Positions 34,440-43,800 of a stretch of 64,000 nucleotides of DNA are shown here, piece by piece. Within the stretch, counting starts at the first letter, position 1. Every line of letters begins with the position of its first letter. This DNA is from UBA5158 sp040389045 (lineage in GTDB: Bacteria > Pseudomonadota > Gammaproteobacteria > DSM-16500): contig JAZKAT010000022.1 in NCBI GenBank assembly GCA_040389045.1, positions 15,245 through 79,244 of the forward strand, in the 5' to 3' direction. The position numbers and the translations under genes were made by a program. The notes under the pieces were generated by a model that did no database searches, was not told the DNA's origin, and saw only the letters and a program-made list of their open reading frames with translations.

Positions 34440-37400
34440 GGCGTCTCTCCCGCAGGCTCCTCAGGAAAAAACCAACGCTTATGCAGGCTGACTACATGGC
34501 GGGAGATACGATCGAACGCCAAATAAATGACGGGCGTAGTATATAAGGTGAGTAACTGGCTGACGATTAATCCAGCGATAATGACGATACCTAATGGTTG
34601 CCGCAATTCCGAACCCATACCGGTGCCAAATGCCAAAGGCACAGCGCCTAACATGGAAGCCATAGTCGTCATTATAATCGGGCGAAAACGCAATAAACAG
34701 GCTTCATAAATCGCTTCGCGCGGCGCCTGGTCATATTTACGTTCTTGCTCAAGCGCAAAGTCTATCATCATGATCGCGTTTTTCATGACGATACCAATCA
34801 GTAAAATAATCCCGATTAAAGCCACTACGCTTAGCGATTTACCAAACAACATTAATGCCAGCAAGGCACCCATGCATGCCGAAGGCAAGGTGGATAAAAT
34901 AGTGATGGGATGAATATAACTTTCATATAATACGCCCAACACAATATACACCACGACTATCGCCGCCAGCATTAACCATCCTTCATTGCTAAGTGAGTTT
35001 TCAAAACTGAGCGCCGTACCCTGGAAACCAGCTTGCACACTGGCCGGCATATTTAAATTTTTACTGACTTGATTAATTTTATTGATGGCCGCGCCTAAAG
35101 AGGCGCCAGGCGCAAGATTAAATGAAACAGTGGCAACTGGAAACTGGCCCTGGCGATTTACCACCAATGGCACGGTATTAAGTTCCACATGGGTAAACGT
35201 ACTTAATGGAATGGTCGCGCCATTCGCGGCATTCAAATAGATATTATCCAGACCCATGGGCCCTTTCTGCATGTTTGGCAATGCTTCCAATATCACCCGA
35301 TACTGATTGCGCTGGGTGAACATAATGGAAATTTGGCGCTGGCCAAAAGCATCATATAAAGTGTTATCAATGTTTTCTGCGGTGATACCCAGCCGTGAAG
35401 CGGTGTCACGATCAATTACAATTGAAGTTTGTAAACCCACGTTTTGCTGGTCCGACGTCACATCGCGTAATTCGGGCAATGCCTTTAGTTTCTGCAAAAA
35501 TATTGCCGTCCATTTGGCAACTTCAGTGGCGTCGGCTGAACCCAAAGTAAATTGATATTGCGTGCGGCTAACACGATCATCAATTGTTAAATCCTGCACC
35601 GGCTGCATGTAGAGAGTGGCGCCTACCACTTTATTCAACTCAGGTTGCAGGCGGAGAATAATATCCGTAGCGGACAAGTCACGTTTCGTCAGCGGTTTAA
35701 GGTTAATTAACATGCGTCCGCTGTTGAGTGTCACATTGGTGCCATCAATACCAATAAATGAAGATAAACTCGCTACGGCGGGGTCTTTCAGCACGATATC
35801 CGCCAACGCTTGTTGACGTTTCGCCATTGCGTCAAACGAAATGCTTTGCGACATTTCAGAAATACCTTGAATCACGCCGGTGTCTTGTACCGGGAAAAAA
35901 CCTTTGGGAATAAAATAAAATAATAAAAAAGTAATTAATAAATTTATTATGGCAATGATTAATATTAAACGTTGATGGTCTAACACCCAGCGCAAGGTAT
36001 CACCGTATTTGGTAATAATACGCTTTTGCAATTCGTCTGCGCGGTGATGAAATGGACCGAATTTACTGGGATCATGTTGGCGCAACATGCGTGAACACAA
36101 CATAGGTGTCAGGGTCAAGGATACAAAAGCTGAGATTAAAATCGTTACTGAAACCGTTACCGCGAATTCACGAAACAGGCGACCAATAACATCACTCATA
36201 AACAGTAAAGGAATTAATACCGCAATCAGTGATACGGTCAAAGAAATAATCGTAAAGCCAATTTGCGCCGCGCCTTTCAACGCCGCTTCGAATGGGGGGT
36301 CGCCTTGTTCAATAAAGCGGGAAATATTTTCTATCATGACAATAGCATCATCGACCACAAAACCCGTCGCAATGGTTAAACCCATTAAGGTTAAATTATT
36401 TAAGCTGAAACCAAATAAGTACATAGCTCCAAACGTTCCTACCAGTGACAGCGGCACTGAAATACTAGGAATAATGGTCGCGGGAATATTCAGTAAAAAT
36501 AAAAAAATCACCATTACCACTAACGCCACCGACAACAGTAATTCAAATTGCACATCTTTTATGGAAGCACGGATAGTCAGGGTACGATCGGTTAACACAT
36601 GAATATTAATGCCGCCAGGAATGATGTCCTTCACTTTTTTCAGCAATGATTTGATACTATCCGCCACCGCAATAACGTTAGCGCCGGGTTGACGCTGAAT
36701 GTTAACAATGACCGCGGGTTCATCATTCATCCACGCCGCCAGTTTCGTATTTTCAGCGCCATCAATCACATTGGCGATATCTGACAATCGAACTGGCGCG
36801 CTATTTACATAAGCAACGATTAACGGTTTGTAGGCCGCGCTCGTTAATAATTGGTCATTAGAATTAATCGTGTATGCCAAATTCGGCCCATCAAAACTGC
36901 CCTTGGCGGCGTTTACATTAGAGTTCACTATTGAAGTGCGTATCTGTTCCAGTGACAAACCATAATTAGATAAAGCATTGGCATTGGTTTGCACGCGCAC
37001 CGCGGGACGTTGACCACCGCTGATACTCACCAAACCTACGCCTGACAATTCCGAAAGTCGCGCTGACAAACGCGTATCGGCGTAATCCTCTACCTGGGTC
37101 AATGGTAAATTATGTGAAGTCAAAGCCAGCGTAATGATAGGCGTATCGGCTGGATTTACTTTGCTGTAAATCGGTGGATTAGGCAGGCCCGCCGGTAAAT
37201 AACCGGTAGCAGCGTTAATCGCCGCCTGGACTTCTTGCTCACCAACATCCAGGGAAAGATTCAAACTAAATTGCAAAGTCACTACCGATGCGCCATTGGA
37301 ACTGGTGGAGGTCATTTGGTTTAAGCCGGGCATTTGGCCAAACTGGCGTTCCAAAGGGGCGGTCACTGAGGTTGCCATCACCTCGGGACTGGCGCCGGGA

Positions 37401-37552
37401 TAAAAAGTGGAAACTTGAATAATGGGATAATCGACTTCGGGTAGAGAAGATACGGGTAACAATTGATAGGCCACAATTCCCGAGAGCAAAATCGCCAGCA
37501 TAATAAGTGAAGTGGCAATGGGCCGTAAGATAAAAATCCGCGACGGACTCAT
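34436..37552 (-). CDS. mdtB: RND efflux permease (MdtB-like)
   Basis: A 1038-residue RND pump paralogous to the next gene. It starts FILRPIATSLIMLAILLSG and has TGFVVDDAIVMIENISRFIEQG in segment 4 and LLIGIVMKNAIMMIDFALEQE in segment 10. Two different RND permeases encoded side by side behind one adaptor is the mark of the mdtABC/muxABC systems, which export bile salts, novobiocin and similar compounds. It overlaps both neighbours by four bases, so translation is coupled across the operon. Confidence 0.87.
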   Translation of the reverse strand: MSPSRIFILRPIATSLIMLAILLSGIVAYQLLPVSSLPEVDYPIIQVSTFYPGASPEVMATSVTAPLERQFGQMPGLNQMTSTSSNGASVVTLQFSLNLSLDVGEQEVQAAINAATGYLPAGLPNPPIYSKVNPADTPIITLALTSHNLPLTQVEDYADTRLSARLSELSGVGLVSISGGQRPAVRVQTNANALSNYGLSLEQIRTSIVNSNVNAAKGSFDGPNLAYTINSNDQLLTSAAYKPLIVAYVNSAPVRLSDIANVIDGAENTKLAAWMNDEPAVIVNIQRQPGANVIAVADSIKSLLKKVKDIIPGGINIHVLTDRTLTIRASIKDVQFELLLSVALVVMVIFLFLLNIPATIIPSISVPLSLVGTFGAMYLFGFSLNNLTLMGLTIATGFVVDDAIVMIENISRFIEQGDPPFEAALKGAAQIGFTIISLTVSLIAVLIPLLFMSDVIGRLFREFAVTVSVTILISAFVSLTLTPMLCSRMLRQHDPSKFGPFHHRADELQKRIITKYGDTLRWVLDHQRLILIIAIINLLITFLLFYFIPKGFFPVQDTGVIQGISEMSQSISFDAMAKRQQALADIVLKDPAVASLSSFIGIDGTNVTLNSGRMLINLKPLTKRDLSATDIILRLQPELNKVVGATLYMQPVQDLTIDDRVSRTQYQFTLGSADATEVAKWTAIFLQKLKALPELRDVTSDQQNVGLQTSIVIDRDTASRLGITAENIDNTLYDAFGQRQISIMFTQRNQYRVILEALPNMQKGPMGLDNIYLNAANGATIPLSTFTHVELNTVPLVVNRQGQFPVATVSFNLAPGASLGAAINKINQVSKNLNMPASVQAGFQGTALSFENSLSNEGWLMLAAIVVVYIVLGVLYESYIHPITILSTLPSACMGALLALMLFGKSLSVVALIGIILLIGIVMKNAIMMIDFALEQERKYDQAPREAIYEACLLRFRPIIMTTMASMLGAVPLAFGTGMGSELRQPLGIVIIAGLIVSQLLTLYTTPVIYLAFDRISRHVVSLHKRWFFPEEPAGETP

Positions 37553-38829
37553 GCTAAATAACGCCGAGTGGAATGGTTACTAACTGTCGTTGGTGCGGAT
37601 GCTGGCAGGGTTGGCTTGGCGGTTGATTTATCTTCGCTAATAGTAACTTTCGCGCCATCCGTCAATTTGTCCGCGCCTTCCACGACTAATTTTTCGCCGG
37701 GCGCGATACCCGAAGTAATGGTTGACTCATCATCATTGGTTATCCCCACGACGACTGATTTTGCGGTGACAGTGAGACTTTCATCTTTGTCTTCTTCTTT
37801 TGGATTTTTGTCATTGACGACGTAAATAAATGTTCCTTGCACCCCATTTTGAATCGCCATAGTGGGGACAATAGTTGCGTTATGTAACGTTTTAACGAGT
37901 AATTTTACATTAACAAATTGACTAGGGAACAGGCGGTTATTTTCATTTTGAAATTGCGCACGCAGTTTGACCGTGCCGGTAGATGGATTAATTTGATTAT
38001 CCATTGTTAATAATGTGCCAGTCGCTAGTAATTTGGTCTGGGCACGGTCATATGCTTGTACGACTAAGGTTTGGTTTGCCTCAACCTGCTCTTGCACCGC
38101 GGGGATTTCATCTTCTGGCAGGGTAAAAATCACTGTTATCGGATTAACGGTATCAACTACCGCTATGCCGGTGCTACCTGAGGTTTGCACATAATTGCCT
38201 GGGTCAACCAGTCGTAACCCAACACGCCCATCGATAGGCGAAACAATACGGCAGTAATATAAATTAAGTTCTATGCCTTGAATTAAACCCTGATCAATTT
38301 TTAAAGTGCCTTCATCTTGTTTTACCAGATACATTTGATCTTCATAAGTTTGTCTGGCGATAGAATCTTGTGACCATAGGGTTTTATAACGTGTCAAATC
38401 CAGCTGAGCTTCCGCTAATAATGCCTGGTCCCGCTGTAATTGTCCCTGATATTGGACCAGTTGGGCTTCATAGGGACGCGGATCAATTTGCGCGAGCAAA
38501 TCACCACGTTTCACCATTTGGCCTTCGATGAAGGGTACTGATAATAGTTGGCCATTGATTTGGGTCAGCACGGTGACACTATAAACCGGCGTCACCGCGC
38601 CTAGTCCGACGAAATAAACCGGCACATCACTGGTTTTGGCGGTTGAGACGACGACTGGCAGCGCAGTGGTTGGATGTTTTTTATGGGTGGCGACGCAATG
38701 GCGGATCAGCAATAACACGATTAAAGCGATAATAGCAATTTTCCAAAAGCTGGAACGCCGATAAAAAGGCCGCTGTCTGGATGGCTCAACACGTTTATAG
38801 TGTGCCTGTGAAGTTCTTGGCGCGCTCAT
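37549..38829 (-). CDS. mdtA: RND efflux periplasmic adaptor (MdtA-like)
   Basis: A 426-residue membrane fusion protein. It has a membrane anchor near residues 28-45 (FWKIAIIALIVLLLI), the VVVSTAKTSDVPVYFVGLG start common to MdtA, the lipoyl halves around VLTQINGQLLSVPFIEGQMV and CRIVSPIDGRVGLRLVDPGNYV, and the TGTVKLRAQFQNENNRLFPSQFVNVKL-type barrel domain in between positions 280 and 330. First gene of the mdtABC plus outer-membrane-factor operon. A hairpin with a Shine-Dalgarno-like arm lies just upstream. A basic, Arg/Ser-rich cytoplasmic tail (residues 1-27) precedes the anchor. Confidence 0.88.
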   Translation of the reverse strand: MSAPRTSQAHYKRVEPSRQRPFYRRSSFWKIAIIALIVLLLIRHCVATHKKHPTTALPVVVSTAKTSDVPVYFVGLGAVTPVYSVTVLTQINGQLLSVPFIEGQMVKRGDLLAQIDPRPYEAQLVQYQGQLQRDQALLAEAQLDLTRYKTLWSQDSIARQTYEDQMYLVKQDEGTLKIDQGLIQGIELNLYYCRIVSPIDGRVGLRLVDPGNYVQTSGSTGIAVVDTVNPITVIFTLPEDEIPAVQEQVEANQTLVVQAYDRAQTKLLATGTLLTMDNQINPSTGTVKLRAQFQNENNRLFPSQFVNVKLLVKTLHNATIVPTMAIQNGVQGTFIYVVNDKNPKEEDKDESLTVTAKSVVVGITNDDESTITSGIAPGEKLVVEGADKLTDGAKVTISEDKSTAKPTLPASAPTTVSNHSTRRYLA

Positions 38830-38841
38830 GAGCTTTCGCTA

Positions 38842-38861
38842 TATCCTTATATTGAAGGATA
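38842..38861 (-). promoter_or_regulatory. Palindrome covering the possible RBS of the mdtABC-type operon
   Basis: TATCCTT (38842-38848) and AAGGATA (38855-38861) are perfect inverted arms with a six-base loop, 13 bases ahead of ATG 38829 on the minus strand. In mRNA the proximal arm reads AAGGATA and could be the Shine-Dalgarno sequence, hidden by the stem. As DNA it could equally be a repressor operator. The spacing to the ATG is longer than ideal. Confidence 0.4.
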
Positions 38862-38892
38862 ATCATACCCGAAAGTTTGGTTGGGTTCTATT

Positions 38893-38947
38893 ACCCCTCA
38901 CCCGTCGCCTAACGGCGCCGACCTCTCCCACAAGGGGAGAGGTGAAG
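38893..38947. repeat. CCCCTCACCC-family palindromic repeat, inverted copy
   Basis: This is the reverse-complement orientation of the 27008-27061 element: ACCCCTCACCCG, then a variable GC-rich middle, then CGACCTCTCCCACAAGGGG-type hairpin and AGGTGAAG. It lies in the space between the efflux operon and the adenine-deaminase-like gene. Confidence 0.8.
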
Positions 38948-38977
38948 ATAAAAAACTGGCTGGGGAAGGAAAAAAAA

Positions 38978-39063
38978 CTGTTGGGCTTCGCGCTGCTCAG
39001 CCCAACCTACTTTTTGCACGCGGAGATTTTGTAGGTTGGGCTGAGCGTAGCGAAGCCCAACAG
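38978..39063. repeat. GTTGGGCT-family inverted repeat pair
   Basis: The arms 38978-39010 and 39031-39063 are reverse complements at 30 of 33 positions around a 20-base loop, and each contains its own GTTGGGCT/AGCCCAAC hairpin. A single unit occurs at 21751-21777. It ends 12 bases from the stop of the adenine-deaminase-like gene. Confidence 0.8.
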
Positions 39064-39074
39064 TTTTGTAATAA

Positions 39075-40097
39075 TTAAGGGCAATTTTGTTTGTAAAATT
39101 TATCAAGTTCCGCGATATATAATTCTTTTTTGTCATTATCCAGAAAACTTGCCATAAAAGAGTTTTTGGCCATTTCGTATATTTGAGCTTTGGTGAACTT
39201 TAAGCTGGCGGAGGCTTGCAGAAAATTTTCATTGAGGTAAGCATCAAAATACGCTGGGTCATCCGAATTGATGGTGACGCAAAGTCCTTGCTCCAACATT
39301 TTTTTCAGCGGATGGTCACGCATGGATTTAACCACGCATAATTTTACGTTAGAAACTGGACATATGGTCAACGGGGTCATGCTCAAGGCTAAACGGTTCA
39401 CCAGATCAGGGTCTTCAAGACAACGCACGGCATAACCAATACGCGATACTTTTAATACATCCAGCGCTTGCCAGATATATTCCGGTGGGCCTTCTTCACC
39501 CGCCGACGCAACTGTAAAATAGCCATATTCTCTGGCGCGATCAAACACCGCCTGGAATTTTTCCGGTGGGTTATTCATTTCCGCTGAATCAAGCCCCACC
39601 GCAGTAATCCAATCCTTGAATTCAAAGCTCTGCAATAATAATTGTTCCGCCGCTTCCACGGATAAATCCCGCAAAAAACTCATTATTAAATGCGAAGAAA
39701 TCTTCAGATTGCGACCAGCATCCAGCATCGCACGGTGTATGCCAGTAATCACTGTCAGAAAGGAAATACCACGCGCCAGATGTGCCTGAGGATCAAAAGT
39801 AATTTCCACATGACGCACTTGTTGACTCGCTGCTTTGGTTAGATAAGCCAGCGTCAAATCATAAAAATCCTGTTCCTTCACTAATACTCGCAGGTTTTCA
39901 TAGTAAATTGTGAGAAAGGATTGCAAGCTGGTAAAGTGGTAGGATTTTTTTACTTCTTCGACGGCTACATAAGGCAACGTCACGTTATTGCGCAACGCCA
40001 ATTCCAGTAGCAAGGCCGGTTCCAGCGTACCTTCCAAATGGACGAGTAATTCTGCTTTAGGAATATTGGCGATAAATTCAGTGATCATGTACAGCAT
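39075..40097 (-). CDS. Adenine/adenosine deaminase-like protein lacking key active-site His residues
   Basis: A full-length 340-residue member of the adenosine deaminase superfamily, closest in wording to bacterial adenine deaminases (6-aminopurine deaminases). The scaffold is well kept: IPKAEL..HLEGTLEP at 12-25, HVEITFDPQAH, ITAVGLDSAE, SAGEEGPPEYIWQALD, RCLEDPDLV, CPVSNVKLCV, INSDDPAYF. But the metal motif HxH reads Leu18-Val-His20, the HAGE metal His is Ser198, and the DHG catalytic His is Tyr222, in RIGYAVR. Three of the family's essential His residues are gone, whereas the AGE Glu and SDDP Asp remain. The frame is intact. It is therefore most likely a pseudoenzyme, or has a changed function. 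The start is ATG 40097; ATG four codons in is an alternative. It follows the glutathione transferase gene by 15 bases. Confidence 0.85.
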   Translation of the reverse strand: MLYMITEFIANIPKAELLVHLEGTLEPALLLELALRNNVTLPYVAVEEVKKSYHFTSLQSFLTIYYENLRVLVKEQDFYDLTLAYLTKAASQQVRHVEITFDPQAHLARGISFLTVITGIHRAMLDAGRNLKISSHLIMSFLRDLSVEAAEQLLLQSFEFKDWITAVGLDSAEMNNPPEKFQAVFDRAREYGYFTVASAGEEGPPEYIWQALDVLKVSRIGYAVRCLEDPDLVNRLALSMTPLTICPVSNVKLCVVKSMRDHPLKKMLEQGLCVTINSDDPAYFDAYLNENFLQASASLKFTKAQIYEMAKNSFMASFLDNDKKELYIAELDKFYKQNCP

Positions 40098-40112
40098 CCT
40101 TGACTATTTACG

Positions 40113-40799
40113 TTAGCGCGTTTCTTCTCCATAAATCAAGCTTTTTGCTGAAGCAGGAAGTTTTGAGTCAGGATTTACCGTAGCCGCAATATCATAAGCG
40201 CGCCGCACTGCGGGCCTTTGTCCAACCGTGGTTAACCAGCGTTTAATGTGGGGGAAATTTTTAATATCTTGACGTTGGTTTTCAAAACCTAACACCCAGG
40301 GAAAACTCGCCATATCAGCAATCGAATATTCTCCAGCAATAAATTCATGCTGCGCAAGCTGTTTGTTAAGCACATTATATAAGCGCGTGGTTTCATTAAC
40401 ATAGCGTTCAATTGCGTAAGGAATTTTTTCCGGTGCATACTGCAAAAAGTGATGGTTCTGCCCCAGCATAGGACCAAGGCCCCCTACTTGCCAAAATAAC
40501 CATTCCATAGTAGTAGTGCGGTCGTGAATTTCCTTGCCAATAAATTTTTGAATCTTTTCGGCTAAATACCACAAAATCGCTCCTGATTCAAAAACCGGGA
40601 CTGGCGTTTTGCCTGCTGCGGGTGTTTGATCAACAATAGCGGGAATTTTATTGTTAGGTGAAATAGCTAAAAAATCCGGTTCAAATTGCATTCCTTTGCC
40701 GATATTTATTGGCAAAATTTTATAAGGTAATCCGGACTCTTCCAGAAATATTGTTATCTTATGTCCGTTAGGTGTTGTCCAATAATACAAATCGATCAT
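40113..40799 (-). CDS. Glutathione S-transferase, YfcG/Ure2-like (nu class)
   Basis: A 228-residue cytosolic glutathione transferase with disulfide-bond reductase-type features. The thioredoxin-like N-domain opens IDLYYWTTPNGHKITIFLEE, with the TPNGHK motif of YfcG/YghU proteins, and includes ISPNNKIPAIVD and the glutathione-binding FESGAILWYLAEK. The C-domain has GPMLGQNHHF and YSIADMASFPWV. It probably uses glutathione to reduce disulfides or hydroperoxides. It lies between the 1296-aa protein gene (17 bases) and the deaminase-like gene (15 bases), so the three are probably one transcript. Confidence 0.9.
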   Translation of the reverse strand: MIDLYYWTTPNGHKITIFLEESGLPYKILPINIGKGMQFEPDFLAISPNNKIPAIVDQTPAAGKTPVPVFESGAILWYLAEKIQKFIGKEIHDRTTTMEWLFWQVGGLGPMLGQNHHFLQYAPEKIPYAIERYVNETTRLYNVLNKQLAQHEFIAGEYSIADMASFPWVLGFENQRQDIKNFPHIKRWLTTVGQRPAVRRAYDIAATVNPDSKLPASAKSLIYGEETR

Positions 40800-40816
40800 G
40801 TTTTACATCCTTGTTT

Positions 40817-43800
40817 TTAGGCATGTGATTGCGGTAATAGAAATGGGCTCATTCGTACATCCTCTGCTGGAGGAACATGGCCATTATTATGGTTAAAATC
40901 AGTGAACCGGGTGGGTTGATGCCTGGGAGAAGTTAATGGGCTCTTTAGCACCAGTTCATGCTCAGTACCTTCCTCAGTACCTTTGCGTTTGAGAGGATAT
41001 GAGTCGGGAGACTTTGTACTCGGTACTGGTCCATTCTCAGTACCTAGCTTAAGATGAAAACCGTTGGCCTTTTGTTGCGGTAATAACTCGAGAATGGAGA
41101 CGGTATTTAATGGTTTGACTTCTGAAGAACTACGCTCCCCCAAAAGACTGCGGGACACCAGTGGGGTTACTGATGGTAATAGTATCGCGCTATGCATCGA
41201 AGTAGAAGGGCTGAATAGCGAATTAAGCGATGCTAAGCTCTTATGATCTGGAATAGCCAAACCTGAAGCGACAACATTCCTTTCTTCCTGTTTCATTTCC
41301 AGCCTTTGCTGCTGTTCCGCTTGGTATTCACTTTTAATTTCATCAATCCAACTCTTTAATATTTTTTCATCATTCCGTTTAAATGCTAATAAAATCCCAT
41401 CTAATTCTGTTAAATCCGGCGTCTCCTCTTGCCTGTCAATCATAAATCGCCAGAGCTGGTTTGGTTCGTCGTTCGACAAACCGTATAGGGTGCTGGCTTG
41501 ACTCAGAGCTTCTCCAACCTTTTTTCTTTGTTCGGCATCATCTATCCAATCTATCAAACCAAATGCGGTTTCCATTAAACGCTCTTTAGCGGAGCTTGAA
41601 GTAAACTTGGCAATTGCTACTTCTATTGTTGCCAGGGCTTTTGCGCGCTTACAGAGATTGAAAATAGTTCTTTTAATTTCTACGGATAATATTCCAATTA
41701 AACTATTGAGCTTTTTTTCTCTTTTTAACTTTTCATTTTCAGTTACTTCAGGTGCTCCCACTTTTGGGATTGGGTTTCCATAATAAAATTTAACCCAAAT
41801 GGCGATTAGACGAGTGCTCCCCTCGATTTGGTTTTGTTGCCAAGAATTAATTTGCGCTAGTGTTTCCTGACCGGTGAGAGTTGCAGCCATACCATCGACA
41901 ATATGAGTTAATTTTTCAGCAAACCTAGTTTTTTTACTATTAAGGTCTGAGTTGATGTTATCTTCAGCCCAGCTCAGCACTTCGTCAAGGTTCTTCTTAC
42001 GGATTTGGCTAAAAACAGCCTGACTGAAAAGCTCTGGGCGATCCTGGGGAGGATTTATACTTTTAATCGCTGTCCGTATGGCGTCAACCAGGTTTTGTTT
42101 TGCTTCGCCATAAACCACAGTATGATGAACTTCATCAATCCCACGCAGCATTAAAGTACGCACCGGACCTGACTGGTGTTCTTCTGCTAATTGTCTATGG
42201 GGAGCTAATTCATTGGTGTAGTGGACATTCATGTAGGCAAGAATGGCATTATTAAAATCTTGAACGACTCCTTCCGCTTCCTTAATGCATAGCGCCAAAT
42301 CGACCTCAGGCTTATGAATTTCCTTGAGCTTCTTGCTACGTGCCGTCAGGCTATTCATCAACTGACGAGCAATCTTTACTAAATCCGAATCCAGTTTGGG
42401 TTTTAAAAATTCGTGTAAGTATTCCGAAGCATATAATCCGATTTGATAATAGATGGAACGGAAGTTTGCTTGATAAACATAACTCCGGCGATTTTCAGGG
42501 GTTAATCTGCGAATAATATTTTTGTAGCTTTGATAAATGGCAGGCAAGCCATTTTCGCGATAATCAGCAAAAATATCTCTGATCGAAATTCTACTTAAAT
42601 AATAACCCATATCAATGGTTTGCAGCTTCTGGGTAAACCAGCCGCGTTGTTGTTTTAACAAGTCTAAATCATTTCCTACGCGCAAATGGATGTGAGTATC
42701 AAAAATATCAATAATTTCACTGGTTGCAGCCAGTCGATGTAGCAATTTATCATATTTGTTATCAACTATTTTTTGAAATTTCTCTAATTCTTCTGTCAGT
42801 TTTTTAGCGGAATTCTGCCAGACCGCATCACCTTGCCAGAATTGTTCCCTGAATTCTTTTAGCAATTTTAATTGCTGGGCTGTGATCAAACTGATGTTTT
42901 TAAATTCTCTATTATCCAGAAACTCGTTATATACCACACCTTCAGGGTCTAACATCTTAGTGAGCGCATCGATCTGGTCAAGTTCCTTTTTAAGATCGAT
43001 TGATATTAGGTCTAGTTTAGTTTCAACAAAAGGGGTTTTTTTAAGGGTAAAATAATAACAGAATTCATAAATTGCCAGTAATTTGGCACACTTGAGATAA
43101 GCAGTGACTTCCTCACGTTCCGCTTTATTTTCTTGAACAATGTAACCTTGCTCAACCGCATTCGTCGCTGCCTCATACAAGTTGCGCAGGTAATTTTTCA
43201 ACTGGGGGGCATTGGGTTTATGTATACAAAAAATAGTTATAAGTTTTTGCAAAACCAGTAAATGCGCTTCTAGTTTTTTAAAGTATTTCTGGTCCGAATC
43301 GAGAGGGATTTCAATACTGAGATGCCCTGACCAATTGATTTTAAATAACTTAACAAATAACTCATTGGTAAGTGCAAATTCGCTTGAATCAATAGGCGTT
43401 ACTCTGACAGCCATGCTTAATAGCCTGCACATTTCAATTGCGCGGGGTAACCAGAGTCCCACAAAAGGCGGGGCATACGCGAGAAATTCCTGGTAAAGAA
43501 TTTGAAATTCCTGTTCAAATGCATCAAGTGCATTACTTTCGGGGTATTTCTTTTTTAACTGCTCAAGCAGTTCTGTTGTATTAATCAAACGAAATTCTAC
43601 TTCGAGCATGGCAAGGTGTTTATCGTCGGGATAATGAAACTTTAAGCGTCTTATCATTTCCTTGACATCTTTCAACTCTTCTTTAACTTCTATTAATGCT
43701 CCGGGATATTGTTTAGATATATCTTCCACCAAGCGCGGTATCAATTCGATGTTATTGACTTGATAGCTCTTCTCAAATACGATTTCATTATCCTCTGAAG

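Noticed and set aside
15823..38829. The two efflux operons as a recent duplication of each other
   Set aside because: Gene order, number of permeases and sequences differ; they belong to separate RND groups.
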